Positions 8,034 to 17,852 of a stretch of DNA of 33,758 nt are shown here, piece by piece. Both the position numbers and the translations under genes were made by a program. The stretch is from contig JAAXGV010000056.1 in the NCBI GenBank assembly GCA_012271185.1, positions 1 to 33,758 of the forward strand, read 5' to 3'. Numbering within the stretch: the first letter of the stretch is position 1; each line of letters opens with the position of its first letter. The notes below the pieces were generated by a model. The model saw nothing but the letters and a program-made list of their open reading frames with translations, searched no databases and was not told where the DNA came from. This DNA is from Rhodothermales bacterium. Its GTDB lineage: Bacteria; Bacteroidota; Rhodothermia; Rhodothermales; Bin80.

Positions 8034-11000
8034 TCACATGGAGCGGCGGTATTGCCCGCCAGCCTGAAACAGCACCTGCGTGATCTGTTCCAGTGAACAG
8101 ACCCTGACAGCATCCATCAGCACCTCAAACAGGTTTTCCCGCATACGCGCCGCGCGTGCAACAGCATCGAGGCTGGCTTCCACCCTGGATTCGTTGTATG
8201 TCTTGAACCTGCGAAGATTGTCTATCTGGTGACGCTTTTCCGAATCGGAAGATCGTGACAGGGGCTGCGGTCGCGCCACACTGCCGGACTCGGATGCGGG
8301 TGCTTTAAACGTGTTCACACCAACAATGGGCAGGTCACCTGACTGCTTCCGCCACTCGTACTGTATGGATTCGTCCTGAATCTTTCCGCGCTGGTACATG
8401 GACTCCATAGCACCCAGCACGCCTCCGCGTTCGTTGATACGCTCGAACTCAATGAGCACGGCCTCCTCAACCAGATCGGTAAGCTCTTCGATGATGAATG
8501 AGCCTTGCAGAGGGTTCTCGTTTTTGGCCTGCCCGAATTCCTGGTTGATCACCAGCTGGATAGCCATCGCGCGCCGCACGCTTTCTTCTGTGGGTGTTGT
8601 GATGGCCTCATCATAAGCATTGGTGTGCAAGCTGTTGCAGTTGTCGTAGATGGCCGTCAGCGCCTGCAGTGTTGTTCGGATATCGTTAAACTCTATCTCC
8701 ATCGCATGCAGGCTGCGACCAGAGGTCTGGATGTGGTACTTGAGCTTCTGGCTGCGCTCATTGGCACCATACTTCTCACGCATCGCGACTGCCCAGATAC
8801 GTCTGGCCACACGGCCGATAACGCTGTACTCCGGATCCATCCCGTTGGAAAAGAAGAACGAGAGGTTGGCCGCGAAGTCATCGATGGCCATGCCACGGCC
8901 AAGGTAGTACTCCACATAGCTGAAGCCGTTGGCCAGCGTGAATGCAAGCTGCGTGATGGGGTTGGCGCCAGCCTCGGCAATGTGGTACCCCGAGATCGAC
9001 ACTGAGTAGAAGTTCCGCACATCATGGTCGATGAAGTACTGCTGGACATCGCCCATCATGCGGAGCGCCATCTCCGTGGAAAATATGCACGTGTTCTGTG
9101 CCTGATCTTCCTTGAGGATATCGGCCTGTACCGTGCCTCGCACCACCGACAGCACCCGCGTCTTCACTGCCTGGTACTCAGTCTCAGTCACAGTCCCCCA
9201 GTCCACCAGATCAGAGCTGGTGCATCCCAGCAGCCCCAGCCCACTGCCGTCATGCGTTGGGGGCAATGCCTCCTCCCGGCCACCCGGTCCGTACGGCACG
9301 TACACAGGCCGGTGTGAGCCAAGCCGCGCTTTGATAAGCCGGGCTGTCTTATCCCAGCGGCCTTCCGCGCGCAAAAAGCGTTCAGTGGCCTGATCAATCG
9401 CCGTATTCAGAAACATTGCCAGAATCATCGGTGCAGGCCCGTTGATCGTCATGGACACACTGGTGCGGGAGTCTGTCAGATCGAAGCCGCTGTACAGCTT
9501 CTTCATGTCATCCAGCGTGCAGACCGATACGCCCGCATTTCCCACCTTACCATAGATGTCAGGCCGCTCCCCCGGATCAAAGCCATACAACGTCGGGGAA
9601 TCGAACGCAGTCGAAAGACGCCGCGCCGGCATGCCGGCGGAAACAAGATGGAACCTGCGGTTTGTCCGCTCCGGGCTTCCTTCGCCCGCGAACATCCGTA
9701 TCGGATCCTCGTGAGTGCGCTTGAACGGGTAGACGCCCGCGGTAAACGGGAAATACCCCGGCAGATTCTCCAGCAGCGCAAAGCGGAGCCGCTCCCCCGG
9801 ATCCTGTGTCCCAGGCAGCGCGACACGCGGTACTTTGAGCTCTGACAGCGTGGTGTGGTACAACGGAATGCTGATGACCCTGTTGCGCACCGTGTATGAG
9901 TACATGTCCTGCATGTACTCCGACCTGCGGCTGTCCCAGCGCGCCAGAATGTCCTTGCAGTGTGGTGCAAGCCGGTTCCACCAGTGCGACACCATGGCGT
10001 CAAGCCGGGCGGTCAGAAGCGCTGCGTCATCTGGAGACCATTCGGCTACCTGGTGCCGTACACCTACGGCTTCGCCCCACTTGCGGGCACAGCTGATCTG
10101 CTGCCCGGCCCACTCGCGATAGCTTCGACAGGCCTCTGCGATTTCGCTCAGATAACGCTGCCGCCTCGCAGGTATGACGGGTTCGTCCACAGGGTCCTGT
10201 ATGACCACCTCAAGCGTAGATTCGGGTACAAAGCCGTGCGCATCGTGCAGCATCTTCATGACATGAACGTAGAGGCGCGTCACGCCCGGATCATCAAAGC
10301 GTGACGCCATTGTGGCGTACACCGGCATTTCCTCAGGTCGCTGCGCGAAAGCCAGTCGGTTGCGCTGAACCTGTTTGCGGATGTTTCGAAGCGCATCACG
10401 GCTGCCCCGCCGGTCAAACTTGTTCAGTACCACGAAGTCAGCGGCATCCAGCATGCTGATCTTCTCCAGCTGTGTTCCAGCGCCATAGTCTCCCGTCATA
10501 ACATACAGTGACACGTCAACCAGCTCTTCTATCTCCGTATCACTTTGGCCGATCCCGGCAGTCTCTACAATGATCAGGTCGTATCCTGCCAGCTGGCAGG
10601 CCTCGGTGCATGTACGCAGCTTATCGCTAATGGACCGGTGCGCTTTGCGCGTTGCCAGGCTTCGCATGAATACGCGCTGGCCGCCATCGGAGTGCTGCGC
10701 AAGGTCGCCGTACAAGGCATTCATACGGATACGGTCCCCAAGCAGCGCGCCACCGGTCCGCCGCCGTGTGGGATCCACAGACAACACACACACCCTGATG
10801 CCCTGGAAGTCCCTGAGTAGCCGCAGCACAAACTCATCGGTCAGGGTGGACTTGCCGGCACCGCCGGTACCGGTAATGCCTATGACGGGAGGCTGCATGC
10901 CGTTTGTCATCGCCGGAAGCGATGCAACGCCGGCCTCCAAGCGCGACAGCCGGCGCGGCAATGCGTCGTTGCCGATACACATCAGTGAGAAGTCGCACTG

Positions 11001-11501
11001 CTCAAGCATGAGATTGACCATGCCCTGCAGACCCATGCGCATGCCGTCATCAGCTGTAAAGACCTTTGATACTCCGTAAGCCTCCATGGCCGCCACCTCC
11101 GGGCCTGCTATGACACCCCCGCCACCTGCATAAACGCGGATATGCTGCGCCTCATGCGCACGCAGTTGCGCGATCATGTAGCGGAAGTATTCTTCGTGTC
11201 CTCCCTGATAGGACGAGACCGCAATGCCGTGCACATCCTCCTGGACCGCAGTCGTCACCACTTCGTGAACAGAGCGGTTATGACCCAGGTGAATGACCTC
11301 TGCGCCGGAGGCCTGCAAGACGCGCCGGATGATGTTGATGGCCGCGTCGTGTCCATCAAAGAGGCTGGCTGCTGTAACGAACCGGATAGTGTTGCTGGCC
11401 CGGTACGGCGCCGGCTGCTGAGAAGCTGCCATACGCTCTCGTTGTCGTTGCCTGTTAACGCGTACTGCAGCAGCATTGTTTGTCGCCTGCACGATCCTCA
11501 T
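8034..11501 (-). CDS. icmF: Fused B12-dependent acyl-CoA mutase (isobutyryl-CoA mutase-type IcmF: B12-binding domain, G-protein chaperone, mutase)
   Basis: 'ASLFDGHDAAINIIRRVLQASGAEVIHLGHNRS' B12 domain; 'GITGTGGAGKSTLTDEF' P-loop; 'TSVSMTINGPAPMILAMFLNTAIDQ' and 'KYHIQTSGRSLH' mutase motifs. Start may be the Met at 11432. Confidence 0.93.
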   Translation of the reverse strand: MRIVQATNNAAAVRVNRQRQRERMAASQQPAPYRASNTIRFVTAASLFDGHDAAINIIRRVLQASGAEVIHLGHNRSVHEVVTTAVQEDVHGIAVSSYQGGHEEYFRYMIAQLRAHEAQHIRVYAGGGGVIAGPEVAAMEAYGVSKVFTADDGMRMGLQGMVNLMLEQCDFSLMCIGNDALPRRLSRLEAGVASLPAMTNGMQPPVIGITGTGGAGKSTLTDEFVLRLLRDFQGIRVCVLSVDPTRRRTGGALLGDRIRMNALYGDLAQHSDGGQRVFMRSLATRKAHRSISDKLRTCTEACQLAGYDLIIVETAGIGQSDTEIEELVDVSLYVMTGDYGAGTQLEKISMLDAADFVVLNKFDRRGSRDALRNIRKQVQRNRLAFAQRPEEMPVYATMASRFDDPGVTRLYVHVMKMLHDAHGFVPESTLEVVIQDPVDEPVIPARRQRYLSEIAEACRSYREWAGQQISCARKWGEAVGVRHQVAEWSPDDAALLTARLDAMVSHWWNRLAPHCKDILARWDSRRSEYMQDMYSYTVRNRVISIPLYHTTLSELKVPRVALPGTQDPGERLRFALLENLPGYFPFTAGVYPFKRTHEDPIRMFAGEGSPERTNRRFHLVSAGMPARRLSTAFDSPTLYGFDPGERPDIYGKVGNAGVSVCTLDDMKKLYSGFDLTDSRTSVSMTINGPAPMILAMFLNTAIDQATERFLRAEGRWDKTARLIKARLGSHRPVYVPYGPGGREEALPPTHDGSGLGLLGCTSSDLVDWGTVTETEYQAVKTRVLSVVRGTVQADILKEDQAQNTCIFSTEMALRMMGDVQQYFIDHDVRNFYSVSISGYHIAEAGANPITQLAFTLANGFSYVEYYLGRGMAIDDFAANLSFFFSNGMDPEYSVIGRVARRIWAVAMREKYGANERSQKLKYHIQTSGRSLHAMEIEFNDIRTTLQALTAIYDNCNSLHTNAYDEAITTPTEESVRRAMAIQLVINQEFGQAKNENPLQGSFIIEELTDLVEEAVLIEFERINERGGVLGAMESMYQRGKIQDESIQYEWRKQSGDLPIVGVNTFKAPASESGSVARPQPLSRSSDSEKRHQIDNLRRFKTYNESRVEASLDAVARAARMRENLFEVLMDAVRVCSLEQITQVLFQAGGQYRRSM

Positions 11502-11586
11502 GTAATGGCACCGCTTTCAGCCTGCCGCGCACGCACTTCCTTCGTACATTGACTTCCGTTCTAAAAACACTTGTCTCTCGCAGCCA

Positions 11587-12501
11587 ATGAACTCGCGCAA
11601 CCACCAGGCCGCCCCGTGGCGTCACGTCAGCTGGCGCCTTTTAGGCGTACCCGTAGTTTTCCTTGCGACAGCCATCCCGGCGCTGGCACAGTACTCCCAG
11701 GTGTATGATGCGCTTGAGATGGACAGCGAAATCCTGGGCTCAGCACGCAAGTACGCCGTCTACCTCCCGCCCGGGTACGAAACCTCGGAGCGTAGCTATC
11801 CGGTGCTGTACCTGCTTCATGGTGCAGGGGACGACCAGACGGGATGGGTGCAGTTTGGCGAAGTACAGCATATTGCAGACAAGGCGATCGCGGAAGGCAG
11901 GGCCACACCGATGGTGATCATCATGCCGGATGCCAACACCGGCATACGAGGGTACTTCAATGACGCGACAAACACCTGGCGCTATGAGGATTTCTTCTTT
12001 GATGAGCTGATGCCACACGTGGAGGGAAGGTTTCGGATCAAGCGTCAGAAACGCTACCGCGCCGTGGCGGGCCTGTCCATGGGCGGCGGCGGATCCTTCA
12101 TGTACGCTTTGCACCGGCCGGACCTCTTCTCGTCAGCCGCACCGCTAAGCGCCTGGGTCGGACCAGACTCGGGAGAACAGTACAGGAGCGTCATGCGCCG
12201 CTGGGGCAACGAGGTTGCCGACATAAGCGATGAGGATCTGGAGGCATACGTTGCACGGCACAATGCCGTAAAGCTCCTGGAGACACTGGACGCCGACGCC
12301 ATCAGATCGGTCCGGTGGTTTATCGATTGCGGGGACGATGACTTCCTGTATGAAGGCAACTCGATGGCGCACATCGTCATGCGACAGCGGGAGATCCCGC
12401 ACGAGTTCAGGATCCGTGACGGAGGGCACACCTGGACCTACTGGCGTGAGAGCCTTCCAGTTGTCCTCGAATTTGTTTCTCAGGCCTTCCACCAGTACTA
12501 G
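11587..12501 (+). CDS. Secreted alpha/beta-hydrolase esterase (esterase D / feruloyl-esterase-like)
   Basis: Signal peptide '...FLATAIPALAQ'; 'YPVLYLLHGAGDDQTGW'; 'AGLSMGGGGS'; C-terminal 'DGGHTWTYWRESLP'. Confidence 0.9.
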   Translation: MNSRNHQAAPWRHVSWRLLGVPVVFLATAIPALAQYSQVYDALEMDSEILGSARKYAVYLPPGYETSERSYPVLYLLHGAGDDQTGWVQFGEVQHIADKAIAEGRATPMVIIMPDANTGIRGYFNDATNTWRYEDFFFDELMPHVEGRFRIKRQKRYRAVAGLSMGGGGSFMYALHRPDLFSSAAPLSAWVGPDSGEQYRSVMRRWGNEVADISDEDLEAYVARHNAVKLLETLDADAIRSVRWFIDCGDDDFLYEGNSMAHIVMRQREIPHEFRIRDGGHTWTYWRESLPVVLEFVSQAFHQY

Positions 12502-12512
12502 AACGAAACTGG

Positions 12513-14741
12513 GTGGGCTTGCGCATAGCACTGTGCGGAGTTGCTTTGCTGCCAGCGCTTGGCGCGAACGATTCACATGCACAGGACATCTTTTACCTGG
12601 CACGCGTCACCGGTCACGTCCATGTGGACGGTGTATTGGACGAACCTGTCTGGGACGAGCTGGAGCCGGTTCCCCTGGTAATGTATGAGCCTGTGTATCT
12701 GGGGGAGATGACGGAGCGCACTGAGATTCGCATCGGGTACGACCACAACTACATCTACGCGGCTGCCAGATTCTACTATGAGGATATTGCGGATCTGCGT
12801 GCCAACTCAATGTATCGCGACCGGTACAGCGGAGATGACGTGTTTTCGGTGTTCCTGGACACGTTCAACGACCAGCAGCATGGATTGTGGTTCTCCACCA
12901 ACCCCAACGGCATACGCATGGACTATGCCATCTCCAATGATCTGGTGTTTGGCGGTGGCAACCCATTTGATCGCGTCATCAACAGCAGCTGGAACGCATT
13001 CTGGGATGCGGCCACATCACGGACGGATGAAGGCTGGTTTGCGGAAATACGAATCCCTTTTTCCAGCCTCGGCTTCCAGGATCAGGACGGCATGGTCGAG
13101 ATGGGCTTGTCAGTAAGCCGCTGGATGCCGAGTAAAGCAGAGGTCCACGTCTTTCCAGCCATTCCTCCCAACTGGAGCATGGGCTACGCCAAGCCTTCCC
13201 AGTACGCTCGAGTGCGGCTTGAAAACGCCGTGTCGAGCCGCCCCGTGTATATCACGCCGTATGCCGCGGGTGGCGCTTCGCGCTTCAGCGAGCTCACAGC
13301 GGATGGAGACGCCTACGTGGCAACAGACGATCTGACGGGAGACGTGGGCTTGGACCTCAAGTACAGCATCACCAACAACCTTACGCTGGACATCACCGTC
13401 AATACGGACTTTGCACAGGCGGAGGCGGATGATCAGCAGGTGAACTTGTCGCGCTTTCCGCTGTTTTTTCCGGAAAAGCGGCAATTCTTCCAGGAGCGGG
13501 CAGGCATCTTTGAGTATCGCACCCTGGGCCGCTTTGGCCGCATCTTCCATTCACGCAGGATTGGCCTTCACGAAGGCGAAACCGTTCCGATTCTTGGCGG
13601 CGTTCGCTTGGTAGGGCGTGTGGGGCTCTGGGACATAGGCATGCTCAATATGCAGACTGCCAGGGTGGCCGGGCTGCCCAGAGAAAACTTCGGCGTATAC
13701 CGGCTTCGCCGTGACATCTTCAATGCCAACTCGTTCATAGGCGGCATCATCACGACCCGGCTTGGCTGGGACCGTTCCTACAATCATGTCTACGGATTTG
13801 ACAGCCAGCTTCGTGTTGCACCGAAGAGCTACCTGATCGTCAAGTGGGCACAGGTGCTCTCCAACGATACCGGGTTGAACCCTTTGCAGGATGCTTCTGG
13901 CGGCTTTGCACGCGTGCGGGTGGAGCGCCGCACGCAGATTGGACTCAGCTATACGCTCTCCGGCACATGGCAGGGCCGAAACTTTCTTCCGGGCATAGGC
14001 TTCCTGTCAAGGGCCGGCTTTGTCAACCCGTTTGTCGTGCTTGGGTACGGCTGGTTTGCCAAAGAGTCTTCACCCGTGCTCTCCTATCAGGCCAACCTGC
14101 TGATGACCCAGTACTACAGAGACAATGATGGAAGTCTGGACTGGGCATATCTCCGGCTGTCGGCGCCGATCACGCTGAAGAGCGGAGACCTGCATTCCGC
14201 GACAGTCGAAGTGACCGTTGAGGACTTCCGCGAATCGCTGGAGCTGCCGGAAAACACCAGCGTCCCCATCGGCCGGTACCGGTATACCGCACTGGAGTGG
14301 ATGTTCATGATGAACGATGGCCATCTCCTGCGCACAAACGCAGTGGCGACAGCCGGGACCTTTTATGACGGCACCAATATTGGCTTTGAAGTTGAACCCA
14401 CCTGGAACGCGTCGCGCTTCCTTGAGCTGGGTGCAGCTTACCAGTTCAACCGTGTCCGCTTCCCTGAGCGTGGGGAAGGCTTCAGCGTTCACGTCGGGCG
14501 CCTGCGCGCACAGCTCAGCGCTACGACCAGGATGTCCATCAACGCGTTCCTTCAGTACAATGCCTCGACGGACAACTTCCTGGGCAATGTGCGCTTCCGC
14601 TACAACTTCCGTGAGGGCAACGATCTCTGGGTGGTGTTTAATGAAGGTCGAAACACCGGCCGGTTCGGGGTTGACCCCGCGCTACCCGCACTGGACAGCC
14701 GCACCCTGCTGATCAAATACACATACACCTTCATCCATTAG
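12513..14741 (+). CDS. DUF5916-type protein: N-terminal CBM9-like domain plus outer-membrane beta-barrel
   Basis: GTG start; 'GHVHVDGVLDEPVWDE...' CBM9-like opening; 'NTDFAQAEADDQQVNLSRFPLFFPEKRQFFQERAGIFEY' typical of the family; C-terminus 'LLIKYTYTFIH'. Confidence 0.88.
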   Translation: MGLRIALCGVALLPALGANDSHAQDIFYLARVTGHVHVDGVLDEPVWDELEPVPLVMYEPVYLGEMTERTEIRIGYDHNYIYAAARFYYEDIADLRANSMYRDRYSGDDVFSVFLDTFNDQQHGLWFSTNPNGIRMDYAISNDLVFGGGNPFDRVINSSWNAFWDAATSRTDEGWFAEIRIPFSSLGFQDQDGMVEMGLSVSRWMPSKAEVHVFPAIPPNWSMGYAKPSQYARVRLENAVSSRPVYITPYAAGGASRFSELTADGDAYVATDDLTGDVGLDLKYSITNNLTLDITVNTDFAQAEADDQQVNLSRFPLFFPEKRQFFQERAGIFEYRTLGRFGRIFHSRRIGLHEGETVPILGGVRLVGRVGLWDIGMLNMQTARVAGLPRENFGVYRLRRDIFNANSFIGGIITTRLGWDRSYNHVYGFDSQLRVAPKSYLIVKWAQVLSNDTGLNPLQDASGGFARVRVERRTQIGLSYTLSGTWQGRNFLPGIGFLSRAGFVNPFVVLGYGWFAKESSPVLSYQANLLMTQYYRDNDGSLDWAYLRLSAPITLKSGDLHSATVEVTVEDFRESLELPENTSVPIGRYRYTALEWMFMMNDGHLLRTNAVATAGTFYDGTNIGFEVEPTWNASRFLELGAAYQFNRVRFPERGEGFSVHVGRLRAQLSATTRMSINAFLQYNASTDNFLGNVRFRYNFREGNDLWVVFNEGRNTGRFGVDPALPALDSRTLLIKYTYTFIH

Positions 14742-14772
14742 CACCCCGGCTGCTGACTCTGTGAGGTCTCCG

Positions 14773-15987
14773 ATGCGTAACACTATTGCCCTCGCCGCGC
14801 TGCTCTTTGTGTGCCCGGCCGCACAGCCCCAGCCGCGCAGTGCGCCAGCCACGCTGCCCGATGGGTCTGCCAAGGCCCTGGTGGAGGGCTATTGTACAAG
14901 CTGCCACCCGGCACGCACTATCATGCGCTCGGCGGGGTACGACACACCGGAAGCCTGGAAGGCGGTGTCGGCATCCATGGTTCAGCTGACTGATGCCGAG
15001 GCGGACGCCATCGCTGAATATCTGGCCAGGCATTTTCCAGAGCAAAAGGAGCGTCGTCCCACGCTGGTAGAAGGTTCCGTTGAGATTGAGATAGAAGAGT
15101 GGGTTGTGCCAACACTCGGACAGCGCTCCCGGGACCCGGTCGAGGCACCGGACGGATCCATCTGGTGGACGGGCATGTGGGCCAGCCTCGTTGGCCGGCT
15201 GGATCCTCTGACCGGCGGGATGAGGGAATATCTCCTTCCACCGTCAGCCAGGCCGCACAGCATCGTGCCTGATGATGAGGGCTATATCTGGTACACGGGC
15301 AACAGTAATGGCACAATTGGCAAGCTTGATCCGGCAACCGGGGAGATAACCGAGTACAAGACGGAGTCTGGCGATCCACACACGATGGCGTGGCATCCCA
15401 ATGGCATGCTGTACTTCACTGCCCAGCGTGCCGGCATGCTGGGGCGCCTGAACCCGGAAACGGGTGCGTTGACAGAGGTGCACACGGAATCGCGCCCGTA
15501 TGGCATTGTGGTGGACCAGGAGGGGACAGTCTGGGTGGCCTATAATGGTACCAACAAGCTGGGCGCGTTGAACCCCGAGACGATGGATGTCCAGTATTAC
15601 ACTGTTCCTGACCCTGGCAGCCGCGTGCGGCGCCTGGGTATTACGAGCGACGGGATGGTGTGGTATGTCAATTCATCCATGGGGCGCCTGGGCCGGCTCA
15701 ACCCTGCGACAGGGGAATTCAAGGAGTGGGATTCACCGAGCGGCCCGTGGTCGCATCCCTATTCGCTGGCGGTCATCAACGACAAGATCTGGTACAATGA
15801 GTCGGGCATGCGCCCCGATGCGCTGGTGCGGTTTGATCCTGAAACAGAGACGTTTCAGAGCTGGGCGATTCCCTCCGGCGTTGGCATCATCCGGCATGTA
15901 TGGGTAACCCGCGACGGAGCGCTGCTGATTCACCAGAGCAGCACGAACAGAGTCGGCCGCGTCACAATCAAGGATCTGGCAAACTGA
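14773..15987 (+). CDS. Periplasmic c-type cytochrome domain fused to a Vgb (virginiamycin B lyase)-like beta-propeller
   Basis: 'VEGYCTSCHPARTIMRSAGYDTPEAWKAV' CXXCH heme site; then repeated 'LDPATGEITEY / LNPETGALTEV / LNPATGEFKEW'. Track ORF begins at GTG 14761. Confidence 0.88.
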   Translation: MRNTIALAALLFVCPAAQPQPRSAPATLPDGSAKALVEGYCTSCHPARTIMRSAGYDTPEAWKAVSASMVQLTDAEADAIAEYLARHFPEQKERRPTLVEGSVEIEIEEWVVPTLGQRSRDPVEAPDGSIWWTGMWASLVGRLDPLTGGMREYLLPPSARPHSIVPDDEGYIWYTGNSNGTIGKLDPATGEITEYKTESGDPHTMAWHPNGMLYFTAQRAGMLGRLNPETGALTEVHTESRPYGIVVDQEGTVWVAYNGTNKLGALNPETMDVQYYTVPDPGSRVRRLGITSDGMVWYVNSSMGRLGRLNPATGEFKEWDSPSGPWSHPYSLAVINDKIWYNESGMRPDALVRFDPETETFQSWAIPSGVGIIRHVWVTRDGALLIHQSSTNRVGRVTIKDLAN

Positions 15988-16068
15988 CCTCCGTGATGCC
16001 AAAGCATGGGCTCCGGATCAGGGTGTGAGGGACAACCGCACCGCTGTGTTGCCCCGGCCCCGGAGAAG

Positions 16069-16719
16069 TCATGCCAGCCCTTTGTAGGCGACAGACAAGC
16101 AGTATCCGTCCCGCTCCTGGAACCACAGCTCAAAAGTCTGCTGGCCCTCCACCACCGCTTGTCCGCAGCCTTCGGGGACGGACACAACCAGTCGAACAGC
16201 CTTGGGAGAGCGGCGCAGCCCCGTGCGCATGGCCTTGAGGACAGACTCTTTGAGCGTCCAGTACAGGATGAGCCTGCGGACCGGGTCCAGCGGCAGTGCA
16301 TCGTACGCCGCGCGTTCGTCTGTATGCAGCATAAAGTCCACCACCCCCGGCGAGCGCGCTTGAACCTGCTCCAGATCGACGCCTATGGCTCGTGGCGCCG
16401 CCACCGCTACCGCCTGTTCGCCTGCATGCGCAATGCTCACATGCAAAAGACCGCCTGCCAGATCGATGCCGCCACCGGGCGCCATGATCAGCGGAACATC
16501 TTCCGGGCGTATCCCCAGTCGGTCAGCCAGAAGTGAGCGCAGGGCTACGCGCCCCAGCACGAAGTGCAGCCGCGTTCGCGGGTGGCGGATGCTTTCCAGC
16601 CTGTCCCGCTCGGGGGCTGACAGCAGGGTCTCGTCCACATGCTTACCAGCCCTGACACTCCGGATACTTGCGTCCGGCGGCAGACCAGGCAGCAGCTGTG
16701 GGCCTGCAGGACCGATCAG
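16069..16719 (-). CDS. 4'-phosphopantetheinyl transferase (Sfp/AcpT type); start codon uncertain
   Basis: '[14 protein letters not shown]' and '[16 protein letters not shown]' PPTase motifs. Frame is open into sodB; no canonical start near the expected N-terminus (GTG at 16638 is the nearest). Confidence 0.8.
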   Translation of the reverse strand: MIGPAGPQLLPGLPPDASIRSVRAGKHVDETLLSAPERDRLESIRHPRTRLHFVLGRVALRSLLADRLGIRPEDVPLIMAPGGGIDLAGGLLHVSIAHAGEQAVAVAAPRAIGVDLEQVQARSPGVVDFMLHTDERAAYDALPLDPVRRLILYWTLKESVLKAMRTGLRRSPKAVRLVVSVPEGCGQAVVEGQQTFELWFQERDGYCLSVAYKGLA

Positions 16720-17342
16720 GCCTGGAATCTCACCTCGGGTGCCGCCGCGAAGTTGTCCGCTACGGCTGCCCAGTTTACAACGTTCCAGAACGCCTTTATA
16801 TAGTCCGGCCGACGGTTCTGATACTTCAGGTAGTAGGCGTGCTCCCAGACATCCAGCCCCAATAGCGGCACGTGGCCGCCCATCCAGGGGCTGTCCTGAT
16901 TGGCTGTGGAATACACCTCCAACCGCCCCCCTGCAGGGTCGTAAACCAGCCATGCCCAGCCGCTCCCAAACCGGGTGGCCGCCGCCCTCTCAAAGCAGGT
17001 CCGGAACGCGTCTGCCGAATCAAAGTCCCTCCGGATAGCAGCAGCCAGGTCTCCGGACGGATCACCACCGCATCCCGGCCCCATCACGGTCCAGAACAGG
17101 CAGTGGTTGGCAAAGCCGCCCCCGTTGTTGCGGAGTCCCGCAGGGATCGGTGTGTCCGCCTGGTTGGCGCTGTACAGGATGGATGCGATGTCGCCCTCAT
17201 GTCCCGTCCCCTTGAGGGCGGCGTTGAGGTTGTTCGTGTAACCCTGGTGATGCTTCGTGTGGTGAATCTCCATGGTGCGCGCGTCGATGTACGGCTCGAG
17301 CGCATCATAGGCGTACGGCAGGTCGGGAAGCTGAAATGCCAT
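16716..17342 (-). CDS. sodB: Superoxide dismutase (Fe/Mn family)
   Basis: '[41 protein letters not shown]', '[32 protein letters not shown]'. Confidence 0.95.
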   Translation of the reverse strand: MAFQLPDLPYAYDALEPYIDARTMEIHHTKHHQGYTNNLNAALKGTGHEGDIASILYSANQADTPIPAGLRNNGGGFANHCLFWTVMGPGCGGDPSGDLAAAIRRDFDSADAFRTCFERAAATRFGSGWAWLVYDPAGGRLEVYSTANQDSPWMGGHVPLLGLDVWEHAYYLKYQNRRPDYIKAFWNVVNWAAVADNFAAAPEVRFQA

Positions 17343-17406
17343 TGTCGGGTCGGGTCAGTGTGGAGCGGGTTCAACCACAGAATGAAGGATCTGTTTCCCT
17401 GGGTGC

Positions 17407-17850
17407 TTAACCCGGCATGAGCTGGACCTCCTCGAAGAATCTCTGGAAATAGCCCAGGGTTTTCCTGCCTCTGGCAGAGAAGTCGATCGCAGCCTCGTAG
17501 GTTGCTCGGCCGCTGTTGACGCTGAGGATCAGCTTGCAGGCGAAGAACCCCACCTTTGCTGCTACACCCACGATATCACGGTATGGCACCACATGGGGCC
17601 GCTCAAAGTCCGTGCACTGAAACACCATCCTATCCAGCCCGAGCAGCGCTCCGTCCCTGGCATTTTTGAGGAGAGTGAGATCCAGCAGCACGACCACCTT
17701 TTCCGGATCCATCTCGGGCGCATAGTCCGTGGTGGCGTTATACAGCAGCTTGGCAGGGATATGCGGGTCCACGTAAATGCCCAGATTCGGTGCATGCGGA
17801 AAAAAATCTTTGAGCAGTTTCTCCACGGACTCCCTGCCGGTACAGTGCAA
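17407..17850 (-). CDS. Hypothetical 147-aa protein abutting nuoN (possibly PH-like)
   Basis: TTG start at 17850, two bases after the nuoN stop; coherent globular sequence 'PEKVVVLLDLTLLKNARDGALLGLDRMVFQ...PHVVPYRDIVGVAAKVG'. Confidence 0.7.
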   Translation of the reverse strand: MHCTGRESVEKLLKDFFPHAPNLGIYVDPHIPAKLLYNATTDYAPEMDPEKVVVLLDLTLLKNARDGALLGLDRMVFQCTDFERPHVVPYRDIVGVAAKVGFFACKLILSVNSGRATYEAAIDFSARGRKTLGYFQRFFEEVQLMPG

Positions 17851-17852
17851 AC

